The notes under the pieces are model-generated. The model worked only from the letters and a program-made list of their open reading frames with translations. It searched no databases and was not told the origin of the DNA. Made by a program: the position numbers and the translations under genes. Below are positions 24,247 to 34,950 of a DNA stretch of 64,000 bases, one piece after another. Positions within the stretch are counted from its first letter, which is position 1. Each line of letters opens with the position of its first letter. Source of the DNA: Acidobacteriota bacterium (GTDB lineage Bacteria > Acidobacteriota > Terriglobia > Bryobacterales > Bryobacteraceae); contig JAKOTR010000080.1 in assembly GCA_029776225.1 (NCBI GenBank), positions 23,918 to 87,917 on the forward strand, written 5' to 3'.

Positions 24247-24885
24247 TCAAAAACCTATCGAGGCCAACACCTCCGAAGGCCGCTTGTCAAACGCCTGGCA
24301 GATGGCAAGAAAGCTCTCGATGCTGGGAAGGTGCGCTCCGCGCTCGATCGAGCTGATCTGGGACACGCTCAGCCGGGCGGAGGCGGCCAGGTCTTTCAGC
24401 GACCACTTGCGCTCGACTCGAAGCATTTTGATGCGGTGGCCGAGGCGCTCGCGGATGAGGTCCTGCGGAGCGCGGCCCAGATTGAACGCATTGACGGCAT
24501 GCTCGAGCGTTTGCCTGAGCTGGGAGAGCGAGAAGGGTTTCGCGAGGTAATCGAACGCCTTCCGCTTGAAGGTGGCGCGCATGTCTTCGAGCGAAGGATA
24601 CCCGGTGACAACTATGACGCAGATATCGGGGTGGCGCGCCTGCAACTGTTCGAGCACCTCCTCTCCCTTGAACTCGCCCATTTTCATGTCGAGCAAAACG
24701 ATGTCCGGCGGGCGCCGCGCGAAGGACTCCAGCAGGTCGCCTGGATGGTGAAACACGCGGACGGAGTAGCAGCCCTCGTCCTTAAGAAAATCCTCGATGT
24801 AATGTAGAAAGTCCAGATCGTCGTCCAGAACCGCGACGTCAATGAGAGAGGAAGCGGTCGAGTCGGCCGCGGCATCGTTTTTCAT
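24247..24885 (-). CDS. Response regulator with REC and XRE-type HTH domains
   Basis: This 212-residue protein has a receiver domain at 14-135 with the acidic pair at 21-23, phospho-acceptor Asp66 ('IVLLDMKMGE'), Thr94 and Lys116 ('LAKPFS'). Residues 149-210 form a Cro/C1-type HTH ('LKDLAASARLSVSQISSIERG', taken as helices 2 and 3, and 'LPSIESFLAICQAF'). Most DNA-binding response regulators carry OmpR, NarL or Fis-type domains, so a REC-XRE fusion is uncommon. The start overlaps the end of the histidine kinase gene by 4 bp (ATGA). The pair is divergent from the actA-cox locus, which makes that operon a plausible target. Confidence 0.9.
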   Translation of the reverse strand: MKNDAAADSTASSLIDVAVLDDDLDFLHYIEDFLKDEGCYSVRVFHHPGDLLESFARRPPDIVLLDMKMGEFKGEEVLEQLQARHPDICVIVVTGYPSLEDMRATFKRKAFDYLAKPFSLSQLRQTLEHAVNAFNLGRAPQDLIRERLGHRIKMLRVERKWSLKDLAASARLSVSQISSIERGAHLPSIESFLAICQAFDKRPSEVLASIGF

Positions 24886-26396
24886 GAGTGTTCACCTCCG
24901 GAACGCCGCGCGGGAGCAGACGCCGGTAGTTGCACCTCCAGACGCGCGCCCCCCTGCGGGCGGTTGGCAGCCTCTATACGGCCGCCGTGCTGGTGGATGA
25001 TTCCCTCTGCGACCGCGAGGCCGAGCCCGGTCCCGCGGGCGTCGAGGCGCGTGGTGACAAAGGCCTCGAAGATCTGGGGGAGCACGTCGGGCGGAATGCC
25101 CGGCCCGTCGTCCTCCACACTGATCGAAATCCAGGGCGCATTTTCCACCAGGTAGCGGCTGGAAGATACCCAAATATGGCCGCCGGGTTTGACTGCACTT
25201 AGTGAGTTTCGCAGTAAGTTAACAAATACCTGTACTAACCGGTCCGCATCGCCAATTACTATATGGTCCCGTGAAACATTGTTTACAAAATGCACAGAGG
25301 ACGCTTTTTCGTCGATCTCGACCAGGGACCAGGCTTCGTCAATCACGGGGCCGACGGCGACGGGCGTCATCTCCTGGGAGCGCGGGCGGGCGAAGTCGAG
25401 CAGGCTTTCGCTGATGCGGCGGAGGCGCTGTGTCACCCGCAGCATGCGCCCGAGGCGTTCCTGAGCCGGTTGATCGCTCACGGTTTCGATCAGCTTTTCG
25501 ATGGAGCCGTGAAGGACCGCGAGCGGGGTGTTCAGCTCGTGGGCGACGCCGGCGCTGAGCAGGCCGAGGCTCGCCAGGCGGTCCTGCTCGGCCAGGTTGC
25601 GCTTGGCGGTTTCCAGGAGCCTATTCTTGCGCTTCAGATCGTCGGCGGCGCGTTCGAGGCTGGCGAGCGCGGCGGCCAGGTCCGCTTCCCGGCGGCGCAG
25701 ATCGGAGACGGTCTCGTTGCGCGACCGCATGATCTGGCCCAACTCGTCGCCCGGAATGAGGCTGGGGTCGATCAGCTCGTTGGCCGTATCGCCCCGGCGG
25801 GTGGCCCTGTCGGCATCCAGCAGCAAACGCAGCGGCCGGTAAACGTACTGGGGCATGATGAGCGCTTCCAGCAGCAGCACGGCCGCCAGGTAAATCAGGC
25901 CAAGCACGATGATGAGGGCCCAGCGCGCGCGCTCGACGGACTGGGCGTAAAAGGCCGCTGGCCCTTTGATGCTCTGGTAGAGCCCGGAGCCCGGATCGCG
26001 CCGGTACATGTCCTCTGAGCTGGCCGCGTCCCGCCAGACAACCCCGGGGCGCGCATCGAGCCACTCACGGACGGCTTGCGGGATACCCAGGGCGTCCGCC
26101 GTGCCTTCGCGAAATTTGTAAATTTCCAGAGCTGGTGAGCGCAGGGCAGAGCTGCTCCTCTGGAATAGCTCAGTGACCAGGGCGGTCTCGCGGGCCTGGG
26201 CAAGTTCCGCCTGCCGGGCGAAGGGAGGAATCAGCGCCAGATACACCGCCGAAGCCAGCACCACGAAGAAGATGTTGTGTAGAACCATCAACTTCGGGCG
26301 AACCTTGAGGTCAGCGAAAAGCCTTCCCAGGCCGCCCGGAAGCCTCCTCCGGCCCGCGCCTCGCGCCGTTCCTGTCCCGCCGCCGCCCCCGTTCAC
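24882..26396 (-). CDS. Membrane sensor histidine kinase
   Basis: This 504-residue kinase starts at GTG. A Gly/Arg-rich N-terminus precedes the first membrane helix ('VLHNIFFVVLASAVYLALI', near 40-58). A 120-residue periplasmic loop and a second helix ('ALIIVLGLIYLAAVLLLEAL') follow, then a HAMP-like linker and coiled coil ('RRREADLAAALASLERAADDL'). The H-box is 'GVAHELNTPLAVLHGS', and the ATPase domain has N ('LLRNSL'), G1 ('EDDGPGIP') and G2 ('GTGLGLAVA') boxes. It phosphorylates the REC-XRE regulator encoded immediately downstream. The periplasmic loop has no recognisable ligand domain. Its start lies 154 bp from actA, transcribed the other way. Confidence 0.9.
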   Translation of the reverse strand: MNGGGGGTGTARGAGRRRLPGGLGRLFADLKVRPKLMVLHNIFFVVLASAVYLALIPPFARQAELAQARETALVTELFQRSSSALRSPALEIYKFREGTADALGIPQAVREWLDARPGVVWRDAASSEDMYRRDPGSGLYQSIKGPAAFYAQSVERARWALIIVLGLIYLAAVLLLEALIMPQYVYRPLRLLLDADRATRRGDTANELIDPSLIPGDELGQIMRSRNETVSDLRRREADLAAALASLERAADDLKRKNRLLETAKRNLAEQDRLASLGLLSAGVAHELNTPLAVLHGSIEKLIETVSDQPAQERLGRMLRVTQRLRRISESLLDFARPRSQEMTPVAVGPVIDEAWSLVEIDEKASSVHFVNNVSRDHIVIGDADRLVQVFVNLLRNSLSAVKPGGHIWVSSSRYLVENAPWISISVEDDGPGIPPDVLPQIFEAFVTTRLDARGTGLGLAVAEGIIHQHGGRIEAANRPQGGARLEVQLPASAPARRSGGEHS

Positions 26397-26452
26397 GTTT
26401 GCGGCTCCCAGCGCCCCTCAATTTCGTCTTGCGACCGATCCGGCCGGCTGTG

Positions 26453-26465
26453 CATCCAATGGATG
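26453..26465. promoter_or_regulatory. Short inverted repeat between sensor kinase and actA
   Basis: CATCC-AAT-GGATG is a perfect 5-bp inverted repeat with a 3-bp spacer in the 154-bp divergent region. XRE-type regulators often bind short palindromes, so it is a candidate operator for the adjacent regulator. It is short enough to occur by chance. Confidence 0.3.
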
Positions 26466-26497
26466 TGATTATTCCGGGGCAGGAAAAGTTGCGCCGT

Positions 26498-26526
26498 TTG
26501 CGGAACCTCTACTGTTCTGCTAGAAA
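26498..26526 (+). promoter_or_regulatory. Possible promoter of the act-cox operon
   Basis: TTGCGG and TAGAAA are separated by 17 bp, and the -10 hexamer ends 24 bp before the actA ATG. The fit to the housekeeping consensus is moderate. No other good pair is seen in the short divergent region. Confidence 0.35.
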
Positions 26527-26550
26527 GGAAAAAGGTAAGTCGAACTGGGA

Positions 26551-27198
26551 ATGACCCCTATCTTTCCTAAGCAGGCGGATAAGTATTTTAGGATCGGCTT
26601 ATCTCTATTTGTGCTGGCAATATTAAGTGGAGTTAGTATCTCCGCTTATATGTTCAGCCCGAACCGCGCCGAAACCGGGTACTCTCCCGTTCAACCCGTT
26701 GAATACAGTCATAAGCTGCACGCCGGTAATCTCGGGATGGATTGCCGCTACTGCCATTCGACGGTAGAGCATTCGGGGTTTGCTGCTCCACCCACCACCG
26801 AAACCTGCATGAACTGCCACAAGATGGTGAAGCCGGACAGCCCGCTGTTGCAGCCGGTTCGGGAGAGCTACGCAAGCGGCCGCCCGATCCCCTGGGTGCG
26901 CGTCCATAGTCTGCCGGATTACGTCTATTTCAATCACGCCGCTCACGTAAACGCCGGGGTGAGCTGTGTCACCTGCCATGGGCGCGTGGACCAGATGGTC
27001 CAGGTGCGCCAGGTTGAGCCGTTGACCATGAAGTGGTGCGTGGATTGCCACCGCGATCCGGCGCCCCACATTCGCCCACGCGAACTGGTTACGAAACTTG
27101 ACTGGCAGCCGGACGGGGACCCGGCTGAAATCGGCCGTCGACTCATGGCGGAGAACAACATCCACCCACCGGAGAATTGCTCGGGGTGCCATCGATGA
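26551..27198 (+). CDS. actA: Alternative complex III pentahaem cytochrome c subunit ActA
   Basis: This 215-residue protein has one N-terminal membrane helix ('IGLSLFVLAILSGVSISAYMF') and five CxxCH haem sites: CRYCH (65-69), CMNCH (86-90), CVTCH (139-143), CVDCH (163-167) and CSGCH (210-214). This is the haem count and layout of ActA, the membrane-anchored pentahaem subunit that passes electrons within alternative complex III, a quinol oxidase that replaces the bc1 complex. It heads the act-cox operon, and its stop overlaps the actB start (ATGA). Confidence 0.93.
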   Translation: MTPIFPKQADKYFRIGLSLFVLAILSGVSISAYMFSPNRAETGYSPVQPVEYSHKLHAGNLGMDCRYCHSTVEHSGFAAPPTTETCMNCHKMVKPDSPLLQPVRESYASGRPIPWVRVHSLPDYVYFNHAAHVNAGVSCVTCHGRVDQMVQVRQVEPLTMKWCVDCHRDPAPHIRPRELVTKLDWQPDGDPAEIGRRLMAENNIHPPENCSGCHR

Positions 27199-30092
27199 AC
27201 CAGACCGGAAAACAATACTGGCGAAGTCTCGAACAACTCTCAAATACCCCTCAGTTTTCCGAGTGGCTGCATCGCGAGTTTCCCGAGTCGGCAGCCGTGC
27301 TCGATTCCTCTTCCCGCCGGACCATGTTGAAGCTGATGGCCGCTTCTTTCGGCCTGGCGGGGCTGACCGCTTGCAGCCGTCCGGTGGAAAAGATTCTGCC
27401 CGCGGCTAAGGGCTCCGAGGAGTACACTCCCGGCAAGCCGGTTTTCTACAGCACGGTGATGCCTCTGAACGGGGCGGCGACGGGGCTGATCGTCGAGACG
27501 CACGAGGGCCGGCCGACGAAGATCGAGGGCAATCCGGAGCACTCCTCTAGCGGCGGGGCCTGCTCTGCGTTCGCGCAGGCTTCCATTCTCGATCTGTACG
27601 ATCCGGACCGCGCGCGCTTCGTAACCCATGAAACGCGGCAATCAAGCTGGGACGAATTCTTTGCCTTTGCGAAGCCGCACTTCGACCCCACGCAGATGGG
27701 CGCGGGCGAGGGTCTGCGTTTCCTGAGCCAGACGGTGAATTCGCCATCGCTGGATGCCGTGCGGGAACACGTGCTTCGCCGCTACCCGAAGGCGCGGTGG
27801 GTGGAGTACGAACCGGTCTCGCGCGACGAAGAACTGGCCGGTTCGGAGCTGGCGTTCGGACGGCGCCTTCAGGCGCATTACCGGTTTGATCGAGCGGACG
27901 TCGTGGTGTCGCTCGATGCGGACTTCCTCGGGCTCGACAGCCCTGAGGTTCGTTATAGCCGTGACTTCTCGCGGCGCCGCCGGGTGGCCTCGGAAAAGGA
28001 TTCGATGAACCGGCTGTACATCGCCGAGAGCCAGTACTCAGTCACGGGCGCGATGGCCGATCACCGTTTCCGCATGCGGGCCGCGGAAGTGCCCGATTTT
28101 GCGGCGGACCTGGCGCGGGAACTGGGCGTTTTGCCTCCGGCTTTGACCGTGCTGAATGCGAACTCGCGCGGCAAACGCGCGGCGGCAGTGGCTCGGGATT
28201 TGAAGCGCAGCCGGGAGCGGTCGATCGTGATCGCCGGTCCTCGGCAACCCGCCGAGGTACACGCGTTGGCGCACCTGATGAATTACGCGCTGGGGAACGT
28301 GGGGCGGACGGTAGTGTACACCGAGTCGCCGTTCGTCCCCCAGTTGACCGCGCTGAAGGAACTGGCGGAAGAAATGGCCGCCGGCAAGATCAGTACGCTG
28401 GTGATCCTGGGCGGCAACCCCGTTTACGACGCGCCCGCGGACCTCGAATTCGGGGCCGCGATGAAGAAGGTCGCCGTCACGATCCATCTCAGTGTTTCGC
28501 AAAACGAAACGTCAGCGCTCGCGAAATGGCATCTGCCGGAGGCGCACTACCTGGAAGCGTGGGGCGACGCGCGCGCGCTGGACGGCACGGCCTCGATTCA
28601 GCAGCCGATGATTCGTCCGCTTTACGGGGGCAAGACGGCGGCGGAGGTGCTGGCCGCGCTCACGGGATACAAAGACCAGCGCGCGTATGACATCGTCCGG
28701 AATTACTGGATGGCGAAGTGGCCTGCGCGCGACGCGGAATCGATGTGGCGGCGCTGCCTGCATGACGGCGTAATTCCGGGCACGCAGTACCCGCTGGTCG
28801 AGCCGAAGCCCGGCAAAGCGCCGGAGCTGCGCCCAAGCGAGGCGCCTGCCGGCCTTGAACTCGCGTTTTACCCGAGCGCGAGTGTGTGGGACGGCCGCTT
28901 CGCCAATAACGGCTGGCTCCAGGAAACTCCCGAGCCGATGACGAAGCTCACCTGGGATAACGCCGCGCTGGTTAGCCCGGCTACCGCCAGGGAATTCGGG
29001 CTGGCGACGGGCGACCTCATCAACATCGAGGTTCAGGGACGGCAGGTTCCGATGCCCGTTTGGATTCAGCCCGGGCACGCCGACGGCGCGATCTCCGTGG
29101 CTCTCGGATACGGGCGTACACGCTGCGGCCGGGTCGGGGATAACGTCGGGCATAACGCGTACAGGATAAGGACCACCGCGAACTTCCATTTCGGCAGCGC
29201 TTCGATCCAGAAAACGGGACGGAAGTACCGGCTGGCAAGCGCGCAGGAACACTTTGCGATGGAAGGCCGCGCGCCGGTGCGGGAAGCCACGCTGGAGGAA
29301 TACCGCAAGGAGCCGCACTTCGCCGCGGAGCACAAAGGCGAGGCGTTCTCGATCTTCGGCGACTTCGATTACTCAAAGGGCTACCAGTGGGGCATGGTCA
29401 TCGACCTGAACGCCTGCATCGGATGCAACGCCTGTACGGTGGCGTGCCAGGCCGAAAACAACATTCCCATCGTGGGCAAGGACCAGGTGGCGCGCGGGCG
29501 CGAGATGCACTGGATCCGCCTGGACCGCTACTACACGGGTCCGGAAGACGACCCGCAGGCGGTGACGCAGCCGATGAACTGCCAGCAGTGCGAGCGGGCG
29601 CCGTGTGAATCGGTCTGCCCGGTGGGCGCTACAAGCCACAGCCCCGAAGGCCTGAACGATATGGCGTACAACCGCTGCGTCGGCACGCGGTATTGCGCCA
29701 ACAACTGCCCGTTCAAGGTGCGCCGGTTCAACTTCCTCAACTACCACAAGGGCCTGACCGAGACGGAAAAGATGGCCTTCAACCCCGACGTAACCGTTCG
29801 CATGCGCGGGGTGATGGAAAAGTGCACCTACTGCGTGCAGCGCATCGAAGAGAAGAGGATTCAGGCAAAACTCGAGGGGCGCCGCCCGATCCGCGACGGC
29901 GAGATCACGCCGGCGTGCGCGCAGACCTGCCCCGCCGAAGCGATCGTGTTCGGGAACATCAACGATCCGAACAGCCGGGTGGCGAAGCTGAAAAAACTGA
30001 ACCGCAATTACACGCTTCTCGATGAGCTGAATTTGAAGCCGCGCACTTCGTATCTGGCGAAGCTGCGTAATCCCAATCCGGAGCTGGCATAA
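27195..30092 (+). CDS. actB: Alternative complex III iron-sulfur/molybdopterin-like subunit ActB
   Basis: The frame is open from TTG 27177, but the ATG at 27195, overlapping the actA stop, gives 965 residues and is the better start. A Tat-like signal is visible ('[19 protein letters not shown]', near 40-58). Residues 70-680 resemble the molybdopterin-oxidoreductase fold (ActB1). Residues 720-960 are the ferredoxin-like ActB2 part with cysteine clusters '[11 protein letters not shown]', '[13 protein letters not shown]', '[13 protein letters not shown]', 'CTYCVQ' and 'CAQTCP', enough for four FeS clusters. It is the largest ACIII subunit and carries electrons from quinol toward the cytochromes. 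In ACIII the Mo-like domain is thought to lack cofactor. The fused single-chain form is normal. Confidence 0.93.
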   Translation: MNQTGKQYWRSLEQLSNTPQFSEWLHREFPESAAVLDSSSRRTMLKLMAASFGLAGLTACSRPVEKILPAAKGSEEYTPGKPVFYSTVMPLNGAATGLIVETHEGRPTKIEGNPEHSSSGGACSAFAQASILDLYDPDRARFVTHETRQSSWDEFFAFAKPHFDPTQMGAGEGLRFLSQTVNSPSLDAVREHVLRRYPKARWVEYEPVSRDEELAGSELAFGRRLQAHYRFDRADVVVSLDADFLGLDSPEVRYSRDFSRRRRVASEKDSMNRLYIAESQYSVTGAMADHRFRMRAAEVPDFAADLARELGVLPPALTVLNANSRGKRAAAVARDLKRSRERSIVIAGPRQPAEVHALAHLMNYALGNVGRTVVYTESPFVPQLTALKELAEEMAAGKISTLVILGGNPVYDAPADLEFGAAMKKVAVTIHLSVSQNETSALAKWHLPEAHYLEAWGDARALDGTASIQQPMIRPLYGGKTAAEVLAALTGYKDQRAYDIVRNYWMAKWPARDAESMWRRCLHDGVIPGTQYPLVEPKPGKAPELRPSEAPAGLELAFYPSASVWDGRFANNGWLQETPEPMTKLTWDNAALVSPATAREFGLATGDLINIEVQGRQVPMPVWIQPGHADGAISVALGYGRTRCGRVGDNVGHNAYRIRTTANFHFGSASIQKTGRKYRLASAQEHFAMEGRAPVREATLEEYRKEPHFAAEHKGEAFSIFGDFDYSKGYQWGMVIDLNACIGCNACTVACQAENNIPIVGKDQVARGREMHWIRLDRYYTGPEDDPQAVTQPMNCQQCERAPCESVCPVGATSHSPEGLNDMAYNRCVGTRYCANNCPFKVRRFNFLNYHKGLTETEKMAFNPDVTVRMRGVMEKCTYCVQRIEEKRIQAKLEGRRPIRDGEITPACAQTCPAEAIVFGNINDPNSRVAKLKKLNRNYTLLDELNLKPRTSYLAKLRNPNPELA

Positions 30093-30093
30093 C

Positions 30094-31469
<1,376 letters not shown>

Positions 31470-31473
<4 letters not shown>

Positions 31474-32054
31474 AGGAGCCAATGGTAAGAACCGGGACGG
31501 CGGCGGCGCCGCAGACGGCGGAAAAGGTCTCGATATACGGCGTGGTGGCGGAGTTCGAGAGCCCGGAAGCGCTCCTCGAAGGGGTTCGGGCGGCGCGCGC
31601 TCTCGGGTACGACAAGATGGACGCGTACACGCCGTTTCCGGTCCACGGGATTGACGAGGCGATGGGCATCCGGCGGTCGCGGCTCGGCTGGATCGTGCTC
31701 GGCGGCGGTATCATCGGCGCGGTTGCCGCGGTTCTGTTGCAGTGGTGGACGGGCGCGGTTGCGTCGCCGCTGGTGGTGGGGGGCAAGCCTCTGTTCGCGT
31801 TCGAATTCGGCCTGCCAATCATCTTCGAGCTGGCGGTCTTGCTGGCGGCTTTCGCGGCCGTCCTGGGCATGCTTGCGTTGAACGGCCTGCCCCGTTTCTA
31901 TCACCCGGTGTTCAAGTATTCGCGGTTCGACCGCGCGGCGGACGACAGATTCCTGCTGGCGCTGGAGGCGAATGGCGCGGGGTTTGATGCCGAGCAGGCG
32001 GCCGAAATTCTCAAATCCGCCGGGGGCAGGCACGTTGAGGTGGTGACGGAATGA
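31470..32054 (+). CDS. actD: Alternative complex III subunit ActD (DUF3341)
   Basis: This 194-residue DUF3341 protein has a cytoplasmic N-terminal alpha/beta domain ('[20 protein letters not shown]', then '[20 protein letters not shown]') and two membrane helices ('[20 protein letters not shown]', '[20 protein letters not shown]'). A cytoplasmic tail carries '[18 protein letters not shown]'. It matches ActD, a structural subunit bound to ActC and ActF. It overlaps its neighbours on both sides by 4 bp, which supports fixed stoichiometry through translational coupling. Confidence 0.93.
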
Positions 32055-32629
32055 TGCGGGCGGCTCCAATTCTTTTGGCGCTGATTGGCTTGGGCTGCGG
32101 CCCGAACACTCCGCCGCTTGAGGTGTTCAACGACATGAAGCATCAGCCGAAGTACTTGCCGCTGGAGGCCAGCCCGCTGTTCGCCGACGGGAGCGCGAGC
32201 CGGCCGGCGCCGGAAGGAACGGTGGCGCGAGGGGAGCTCCGGGAGGATACGGTTTTCTACACCGGCAAGAGCGGCGGCGAGTATGCGGCCAATCCGCTGC
32301 CGCTCACCATGGAGGTTCTCCAGCGGGGGCGGGAACGGTTCGATATCTACTGCGCGCCGTGCCACGACCGCACCGGCGAGGGCAGGGGAATTGTGGCGCT
32401 GCGCTCGAACTGGCTTCCGGTGAACTTGAACGATGACCGGATTCGCCAAATGCCCGATGGGCAGCTATTCGAAACCATCACGTACGGACAGCGCACCATG
32501 CCGGGCTACCGATTCCAGATCACGGAACACGACCGCTGGGCGATCGTCGCCTACGTGCGCGCGCTGCATCGCGCGACGAGGGGCACGATCCAGGATGTTC
32601 CGCCGGAACTTAGGAGCGCATTGAGGTGA
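32051..32629 (+). CDS. actE: Alternative complex III monohaem cytochrome c lipoprotein ActE
   Basis: This 192-residue protein starts with a lipoprotein signal ('LALIGLGC', Cys16) and has a single haem site, CAPCH (101-105), with a Met ligand probably in 'TMPGYRF'. ActE is the periplasm-facing cytochrome that connects complex III to the downstream oxidase or carrier. The N-terminal 90 residues contain the conserved ActE segment 'VFNDMKHQPKY..LEASPLFADG'. Start and stop overlap actD and actF by 4 bp each. Confidence 0.93.
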   Translation: MMRAAPILLALIGLGCGPNTPPLEVFNDMKHQPKYLPLEASPLFADGSASRPAPEGTVARGELREDTVFYTGKSGGEYAANPLPLTMEVLQRGRERFDIYCAPCHDRTGEGRGIVALRSNWLPVNLNDDRIRQMPDGQLFETITYGQRTMPGYRFQITEHDRWAIVAYVRALHRATRGTIQDVPPELRSALR

Positions 32630-33837
32630 GCATGTCAAGCGCGGAGCGGACGGTTCAGGTCCTCGATAACTACGAAATGGATGCGCGGCTGTGGAGACGC
32701 GGCCGCAACGCGCTGGCGCTGTTGGCGCTGGGCGGCTGGGCGGTGCTGGCCGCCGGCTATTCGTCCGGCAGCGCGGCGTTCTACCCCGCTTACCTGCTTG
32801 CTTTCGTGTACTGGTTGACCATCGCGCTCGGCGCGTTGTTCTTCGTCATGCTGCAACATTTGAGCGGCGCGGCCTGGAGCGTTACGAGCCGCCGTGTGGC
32901 CGAGACCATCGCGCTGGTGATTCCGTTAAGCGCGGTGCTGTTCCTGCCCATCGTGTTCGGCCTGCCGCAGCTTTACGAGTGGGCGCGCCCGGAAGTCGTG
33001 GCCGCCGACCCCGTGTTGCAAGCCAAGCAGAGCTATCTGAACCCGCGGGGTTTCACCCTCCGCGCGGCCGCGTGTTTTCTCATCTGGGGGCTGTGGGCCG
33101 TGATTCTGTACCGCAATTCGGTGAAGCAGGATGACGGCGGGACGCTGGAGTTGACCCGCGCGGCAGCGAAGTGGAGCGCGCCGGGGATGATCCTGCTGGC
33201 GCTCACCGTCTCGCTGGCCTCGTTCGACTGGTTGATGTCGCTCGATCCCCACTGGTTCTCGACGGTGTTCGGAATCTACATCTGGTCGGGTTCGGGACTG
33301 GCAGGCTTCGCGGCCATCACGCTGGTGCTGCTGGCGTTCCGGCGGATGGGGATGCTGCGCGCCTCGGTCAACCACGAGCACTATCACGACCTCGGGAAAT
33401 GGCTGTTCGCGCTCACGGTGTTCTGGGCTTACATCGCGTTTAGCCAGTACATGCTGATCTGGTACGGAAACATACCCGAGGAAACGGCGTGGTATCACGA
33501 GCGCACGGCGGGGACGTGGCGCTCGGTGGCAGCCCTGCTCGTTTTTGGGCGTTTCTTCGTCCCGTTCGCCGTGCTGATGCCGCGGGCGGCCAAGCGCAAC
33601 TTAGCCGTGCTGGCCGGTGCGGCCGCCTGGATTCTGCTGATGCAGTACGTCGAGCTGTTCTGGGTGATCATGCCGGTGTTCCGCACGGAAGCCGGCCTGA
33701 TGTGGATTGATGTGGCGGCGGTAGCCGCCGTCGGGGCGACATTCGCGCTGGCGTTCTGGTGGCTGCTGCGGCGGCACGCGCTGGCGCCGGTGGGCGACCT
33801 GAGGTTCACAAAGGCTTTGGAGTTTACGAATGTCTGA
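32626..33837 (+). CDS. actF: Alternative complex III membrane subunit ActF
   Basis: This 403-residue integral membrane protein has about ten helices and is a paralogue of ActC. Typical segments are 'YWLTIALGALFFVMLQHLSG' and 'SFDWLMSLDPHWFSTVFGIY'; further on are 'HDLGKWLFALTVFWAYIAF' and 'YAGNIPEET' read here as 'WYGNIPEETAWY'. ActF contributes to the membrane part and possibly to proton movement. GTG 32626 overlaps the actE stop; an ATG two codons later is an alternative. Its end overlaps the next small gene by 8 bp. Confidence 0.92.
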   Translation: MSMSSAERTVQVLDNYEMDARLWRRGRNALALLALGGWAVLAAGYSSGSAAFYPAYLLAFVYWLTIALGALFFVMLQHLSGAAWSVTSRRVAETIALVIPLSAVLFLPIVFGLPQLYEWARPEVVAADPVLQAKQSYLNPRGFTLRAAACFLIWGLWAVILYRNSVKQDDGGTLELTRAAAKWSAPGMILLALTVSLASFDWLMSLDPHWFSTVFGIYIWSGSGLAGFAAITLVLLAFRRMGMLRASVNHEHYHDLGKWLFALTVFWAYIAFSQYMLIWYGNIPEETAWYHERTAGTWRSVAALLVFGRFFVPFAVLMPRAAKRNLAVLAGAAAWILLMQYVELFWVIMPVFRTEAGLMWIDVAAVAAVGATFALAFWWLLRRHALAPVGDLRFTKALEFTNV

Positions 33838-34162
33838 TCACGCAGCGCCGCCAACAGGAGCCGGGTTCGATCTCACCGAGCCGCGCACGCGTTTCATCGC
33901 GGCGTTCGGGCTGGTCGCGCTGATCGTGGTGGTGGCGATTGTTTTGGGCCTGCAAGCCTACGTAAATCACGTCACGGAGCAGCAGGTTTTCAAGCGGGTG
34001 CTTGAGCCGGTGTCCGAGGACCTGCGCGCGCTTCGTGCCCGCGAGGACGAAAAGCTGAACACCTACAGCTATATTGACCGCGAGAAGGGCACGGTACGGC
34101 TGCCGATTACGCGAGCCATGGAGCTGCTCTCACAGGAACACGCGCAGGGGGCCGCACAATGA
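33830..34162 (+). CDS. Small single-helix membrane protein of the act-cox operon
   Basis: This 110-residue protein has one membrane helix ('FIAAFGLVALIVVVAIVLGLQAY', trimmed) after a soluble N-terminus and a periplasmic helical tail. The tail contains 'LNTYSYIDREKGTVRLPITRAMELL', quoted here as 'YSYIDREKGTVRLPITRAM'. A protein with this tail pattern is commonly found between actF and the SCO gene in act-cox loci. I know of no experimental role. It could stabilise the oxidase or recruit the SCO chaperone. It overlaps both neighbours by 4-8 bp, so it is surely part of the operon. Confidence 0.8.
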   Translation: MSDHAAPPTGAGFDLTEPRTRFIAAFGLVALIVVVAIVLGLQAYVNHVTEQQVFKRVLEPVSEDLRALRAREDEKLNTYSYIDREKGTVRLPITRAMELLSQEHAQGAAQ

Positions 34163-34950
34163 GACTGCTCGCCGCATTTCTGGCGATCGCCGCGGCAACA
34201 GGATTGTACGCGGAGCAGGTCGTGCCGCCGCAACTTCAGGGTGTGGGCATCGATGAAAAGCTGGGGCAGCAGATCGATCTCAGCCTGACGTTCACCGCCG
34301 AAAACGGTCAGCCGGTGGCGTTGGGGGAGTTCTTCAACAAGGGCAAGCCGGTGATTCTCGACCTTGTCTATTATTCCTGCCCCATGCTGTGCACTCTGGT
34401 GCTGAACGGCCAGACAACGGCGCTTGAAAATATTCCCGCTACCGTTGGGAAAGATTTCGATGTGGTTACGATCAGCATCGATCCCACCGAGACGTTCGAA
34501 CTCGCGCGGCAGAAACGCGAGGCGTACCTCGCGCAGTACAGGCGCGCTTCCACCGGCTGGCACTTCCTGGTGGATCGCGACGGCAACGTGAAGAAGCTTG
34601 CCGATCAGGTGGGCTTCCGGTACCGCTACGACGAGCAGCGGCAGCAGTACGCGCATGCCGCCGCCATCATGTTGCTGACGCCGGAAGGCAAAGTGTCGCG
34701 CTATCTGTACGGGATCAAGTTCAATCCGAGAGACGTGAGACTGGCGCTCGCCGAGGCGGCGCAATCCAAGTTTTCGCTCAGCGTGGACCGTGTGCTGCTC
34801 TACTGCTTTCAGTATGACCCGGACGCCCAGGGATACGTCCTGTTTGCCAGAAATCTCATGAAAGCGGGCGGAGCGGTGACGGTGCTTGGGATCGTGACGA
34901 TGGTGCTCCTGCTGAGGCGGCGGGAAAAGAAGATGGCGGTGGTTCGATGA
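34159..34950 (+). CDS. SCO1/SenC-family copper chaperone
   Basis: This 263-residue protein has a signal peptide and a thioredoxin-like fold with the SCO copper site: Cys74 and Cys78 in 'YYSCPMLCTLV' and a later His in 'YAHAAAIMLLT'. It has a second, C-terminal membrane helix ('AVTVLGIVTMVLLLRR'). SCO proteins deliver copper to or reduce the CuA centre of cytochrome oxidase subunit II, and coxB is the next gene (4-bp overlap). The C-terminal anchor is a variant found in several act-cox operons. Confidence 0.9.
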   Translation: MRLLAAFLAIAAATGLYAEQVVPPQLQGVGIDEKLGQQIDLSLTFTAENGQPVALGEFFNKGKPVILDLVYYSCPMLCTLVLNGQTTALENIPATVGKDFDVVTISIDPTETFELARQKREAYLAQYRRASTGWHFLVDRDGNVKKLADQVGFRYRYDEQRQQYAHAAAIMLLTPEGKVSRYLYGIKFNPRDVRLALAEAAQSKFSLSVDRVLLYCFQYDPDAQGYVLFARNLMKAGGAVTVLGIVTMVLLLRRREKKMAVVR

